Source: Spirochaetia bacterium (GTDB lineage: Bacteria; Spirochaetota; Spirochaetia; Treponematales; Breznakiellaceae). From it: a stretch of DNA of 6,701 bases. Below the pieces are notes generated by a model that was not told the origin of the DNA, searched no databases, and saw nothing but the letters and a program-made list of their open reading frames with translations. Shown piece after piece: positions 4,128 through 6,701 of the stretch (its first letter is position 1; each line of letters starts with the position of its first letter). The stretch is taken from NCBI GenBank assembly GCA_025997655.1, contig BNUW01000135.1, positions 1-6,701 of the forward strand, given 5' to 3'. Both the position numbers and the translations under genes were made by a program.

Positions 4128-5984
4128 ATGTCTATAAAAATGAAAAAGAGTGATTTGGTAATCACCGCTTCAATCATGGCGCTCATGCTCGCCGCTGTGC
4201 TGGCGGGATTGGCGGCATGCCAACCCTTTAGCGACAAAATTGAATTACCAGCAGTGATCCCAACCACCGGGACGGGTACCGGCGATATGCCCGTCGGCGA
4301 CCACGGCCTGCCGGCTACACCCCGGATTGAAATCTACTGGGACGACATCAAGAACGTGAACCAGGCCGGGAAGGAACTCACCTGGTCCTCGGAATCGTTC
4401 CGCAAGATAGCGGGTAAGGTCCTAAACGCACCGGCGGGCTTCGATTATCTGGAATGGACCATCAGCCCCCCGACTGCGGTCACCGACGGCATAGTGAGTC
4501 GTCTCCCCCTTGGCTTTGCTAATAGAGGGACCATCGCGGTACCGTCATATCGGACATTGCCGATGCCGATGGTCAATGGTTTCTCTGAATTTGAGCTTGA
4601 TGCCGGGGCCGTTCCGGGGACTGCGCACATCTCGGTGCGGAACACCAAACAAGACGGCACCTACGGGCAGCTCACCGCGTATTTCGACATACGGGTCGGC
4701 AGCGGGCCGCAGCTGCCTGCGCTTACCGTCTACGTGACGGAAACGATAACGGTGTCGAACATAGGGGTCGTTAAATCGGATACACGCAGCTCCACCTCCA
4801 ACCCCGCTCCTCTGCTCGAATGGTCTGTCCGCGGCGGCAATGCGGGGATTTCCGCCGTCGACGGCTCTTATATCAGCGGCGGGTACCCCAATGCATCCCT
4901 GACCCTTACCGGGCTTTGGGCAGGAAACACCACCTACTATGCGAAGTCGAGAGTGGACGGGGTAATGGTTGATACGGAAGGTCCGCTGGAGGTTATCGCC
5001 AGCACCACCTGGTACGTGGGGCCGGGTGCTGTCGGCAAATACGGCTTCCGCGAGAGCGATAAAATAACCTGGGAGACGTGCCTGATAAACATGCGGGCCT
5101 ATTACAGTAACACGGTGTCCAAATGGCCGAGGAAGGGGGAGACCGGCTGGTTCGGGGAGGCGCAACAACGCTTTAGTGATCCGATCCCGCCGGAAGTTTG
5201 GAGAGACAATGAGCAGCACGGGGTAATACGGCTTACCGGCAATGAGACGGGGGGCTTGCCTTTCGCCGGGGGGTACTATCCGGTGAGTATCGACCTGGTG
5301 AATGATTCACCGCAGACGGGGCAGCGAAACCTCGGTGGTTCTGTGAGAGTCGGCCTCAACAAAATCCTTACCATGACCGGGATCAAGACTACCGGCAACA
5401 TGGAGATAGAAAGCGGCGCTCAGCTTACGATGTTGCCGCCGTACCAAACGGAGATCAACGGCCCCTTAATAGTGGTCGGCCTGTTAACTATGCAGGACGG
5501 ATCCCTCAGTAGTGCCTTGACGCGTGTGTGGAACGGCGGTAGGCTCACGATAAAGGCAGGGGAGGTACGCGGCGGTACCGTACGACTGGAAAAGGGGACA
5601 TTGCTTACCATGGACGGCGGAACATTCACCAATATTCTGACGGAGGTGCAGAAAGACGCCGTGTTTACCATGAACAATGGAACACTGAGGGCCATGCATA
5701 CTTACGAAGACGGAACATCCGTAGAAACGAAGACGGATGTGCAGGCAGGCGGCACGCTCACGGTAAATGCAGGGAGTGTTGACGGCTACGTAGAGGTGTC
5801 CGGCAAGTTTACCATGAACGGCGGAATATTCAATAGTCAAAAGGTGGATGTGAAGACGGGCGGTTGGCTCGAGATAGGGCCGGGAACTACTATTATCCCC
5901 GGATCACAGGTATACCGGAACGGGGTAGCCCTTTCTTCCCCCGTTTGGCCCCCCGCGAATTTGCCCTTCGTCTTGGCGCCGTAA
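4128..5984 (+). CDS. Large lipoprotein with C-terminal beta-solenoid-like repeats
   Basis: This 618-aa product has a lipoprotein signal peptide with a hydrophobic core at 9-30 and lipobox GLAAC (Cys31). Residues 36-62 are a Pro/Gly/Thr linker. Residues about 64-195 and 196-290 look like two beta-rich, Ig-like regions (LEWTISPP...ISVRNTKQDGTYG...FDIRV; LEWSVRGGNAGISAVDG...YAKS), but I cannot name a family. Residues 291-410 are a mixed region rich in Trp and Gly. From 414 to about 590 the motif L/F-T-M-x-x-G recurs about every 20 residues, as expected for a beta-solenoid stalk or adhesin-type fold. The start at 4128 has AGGAGG (4117-4122) 5 nt upstream; the frame is open back to 4017, but that part overlaps lipoprotein B, and an ATG at 4140 is too far from the site. 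It sits between lipoprotein B and a barrel-like protein, which suggests a surface role. No enzymatic residues are evident. Confidence 0.88.
   Translation: MSIKMKKSDLVITASIMALMLAAVLAGLAACQPFSDKIELPAVIPTTGTGTGDMPVGDHGLPATPRIEIYWDDIKNVNQAGKELTWSSESFRKIAGKVLNAPAGFDYLEWTISPPTAVTDGIVSRLPLGFANRGTIAVPSYRTLPMPMVNGFSEFELDAGAVPGTAHISVRNTKQDGTYGQLTAYFDIRVGSGPQLPALTVYVTETITVSNIGVVKSDTRSSTSNPAPLLEWSVRGGNAGISAVDGSYISGGYPNASLTLTGLWAGNTTYYAKSRVDGVMVDTEGPLEVIASTTWYVGPGAVGKYGFRESDKITWETCLINMRAYYSNTVSKWPRKGETGWFGEAQQRFSDPIPPEVWRDNEQHGVIRLTGNETGGLPFAGGYYPVSIDLVNDSPQTGQRNLGGSVRVGLNKILTMTGIKTTGNMEIESGAQLTMLPPYQTEINGPLIVVGLLTMQDGSLSSALTRVWNGGRLTIKAGEVRGGTVRLEKGTLLTMDGGTFTNILTEVQKDAVFTMNNGTLRAMHTYEDGTSVETKTDVQAGGTLTVNAGSVDGYVEVSGKFTMNGGIFNSQKVDVKTGGWLEIGPGTTIIPGSQVYRNGVALSSPVWPPANLPFVLAP
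5367..5897 (+). repeat. About 20-residue solenoid-like coding repeats
   Basis: Motif starts fall at residues 414, 433, 453, 473, 493, 513, 544, 561 and 581 (LTM, LTM, LTM, LTI, LTM, FTM, LTV, FTM, LEI), giving steps of 19, 20, 20, 20, 20, 31, 17 and 20. Most are followed within a few residues by a Gly and later by a second hydrophobic strand such as TEVQKDAV or VDVKTGGW. This period fits one turn of a right-handed beta-solenoid. The single 31-residue step holds an acidic insertion (MHTYEDGTSVETKT), probably a loop leaving the stack. Confidence 0.7.
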
Positions 5985-6010
5985 TGCCTGCGGGGAAGGA
6001 GCGTGAAGAG

Positions 6011-6701
6011 ATGAAGTATAAGGCGTGGTTACTATTCCTCCTACCGGCGGTAGCAGCGCTGTGCCCGCCCCTCTTTGCGCAGTCCCCGGAAGACGACGCG
6101 GTAAGCGGCAGCAGGATAGCGAATGTGAAGGTCTGGGTAGCCCCGGTGAAAGGCGGTACGACGGAAGAGCAGGAGTACTTTGACTTTAACATGCCGGAGG
6201 AAGTAAAAGGTTCCGGTTACCAACTGGCCGAGTCAATGGAGGACTCGGACTTTTATATCCTCTTTACCCTGGAACATGATGAAGAATACGGTGACGAGAT
6301 GATTACCGCGGAACTCTATACCACCAGGACCGGCGCCCTGATTATCTCCAACACCATGGGGTACAAGGCGGTGGAGGATATGACCGACTGGAACCTGACC
6401 ATGATCTATCAGCTCATGGCAAACGCGCCGCTGCATAAATACATCAACACCATAGAGCGGGAGGTAAGGATCATTCCCCCGAAGCCGGTGCTGGGGTTTC
6501 CCGAATACTGGTTATATGTGGGGCTCCGGGGAGGGTATTCGATCCGGCGATACTTGTTCATATTGGATGAGGGCCAGATCAGAAAAGACCCTTGGGGGCA
6601 CAGTTTTGAGGCGGGCATTCAGGTGTCCTTCCAGCCGCTGCGTTTCCTGGCTATTCAGGCGGAGGTCCTGTTCACCAATGATTTTGTGCCCATCCGGTTT
6701 G
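6011..6701 (+). CDS. Exported protein with probable outer-membrane beta-barrel, 3' end cut by window
   Basis: The frame is open from ATG 6011 to the window end (230 complete codons, no stop). Residues 1-23 form a signal peptide (MKYKAWLLFLLPAVAALCPPLFA), probably cleaved before QSPEDD; Cys18 is not in a good lipobox. Residues about 36-150 look like a small alpha/beta domain (VKVWVAPVKGG, GYQLAESMEDSDFYILFTL, ITAELYTTRTGALI, LMANAPLHKYI). This pattern recalls TolB-N- or CsgG-like periplasmic domains and is an inference. From 166 on, alternating aromatic/polar strands (EYWLYVGLRGGYSI, SFEAGIQVSFQP, FLAIQAEVLFTNDF) look like the start of an outer-membrane beta-barrel. GGAAGGAG (5993-6000) lies 10 nt before the start. 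An in-frame ATG at 5984 overlaps the upstream stop as TAATG and would add nine charged residues (MPAGKEREE) before the signal peptide; I prefer 6011. It is probably in the same operon as the two lipoproteins before it. Confidence 0.8.
   Translation, partial: MKYKAWLLFLLPAVAALCPPLFAQSPEDDAVSGSRIANVKVWVAPVKGGTTEEQEYFDFNMPEEVKGSGYQLAESMEDSDFYILFTLEHDEEYGDEMITAELYTTRTGALIISNTMGYKAVEDMTDWNLTMIYQLMANAPLHKYINTIEREVRIIPPKPVLGFPEYWLYVGLRGGYSIRRYLFILDEGQIRKDPWGHSFEAGIQVSFQPLRFLAIQAEVLFTNDFVPIRF

Noticed and set aside
4545..5219. 224-codon open frame on the minus strand inside the solenoid lipoprotein gene
   Set aside because: Its product is Arg/Pro/His-rich with no domain-like pattern, it has no good ribosome binding site, and the + strand gene over the same bases has a signal peptide and clear structural pattern. 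It is a shadow of high-GC coding sequence.

Overview
The window looks like part of a bacterial surface-protein locus. Every supportable gene is on the + strand, and every large product carries an export signal. Three complete proteins and one outlier fit the same picture: lipobox signal peptides (LALAGC, LILAGC, LILAGC, GLAAC) and a partial protein that looks like an outer-membrane beta-barrel. Many paralogous lipoproteins of unknown family, Big_2/GLUG repeat proteins and a treponeme-style outer-membrane protein suggest a spirochaete, most likely a Treponema relative (gut or termite-gut type). This taxonomic call is an inference from style; no marker gene is present.

Layout. Positions 1-100 hold the truncated middle of a lipoprotein gene. 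It runs directly into a fragment of a leader sequence (about 89-123). Next is a 500-aa lipoprotein with one Big_2 Ig-like domain and a GLUG repeat array (157-1659). A good sigma70-type promoter (1710-1738) then drives a small, AT-richer membrane-protein gene (1768-2043). The 3' end of that gene lies inside an 87-bp repeat (1995-2081) which itself contains a promoter and a ribosome binding site. This repeat precedes paralogous lipoprotein A (2191-3087). A second copy of the same 87 bp (3119-3205; 84 of 87 identical) precedes paralog B (3206-4108). B is followed after 19 nt by a 618-aa lipoprotein with a C-terminal repeat array of about 20 residues per turn (4128-5984). After 26 nt comes the start of an exported, barrel-like protein that runs off the window (6011-6701).

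How the parts relate. B, the solenoid lipoprotein and the barrel protein look like one operon started by the second promoter repeat; A has its own copy. The fossil at the left edge is a third member of the A/B family, closer to A. It lies just upstream of the GLUG lipoprotein, as B lies upstream of the solenoid lipoprotein, so the module 'A/B-type lipoprotein followed by a large repeat lipoprotein' appears twice. The locus looks shaped by duplication, recombination at short homologies and reuse of one promoter/leader cassette. A plausible but unproven role is a cell-surface or outer-membrane-associated complex whose lipoprotein parts diversify. I recognise no enzyme, RNA gene, CRISPR array, insertion sequence or attachment site.
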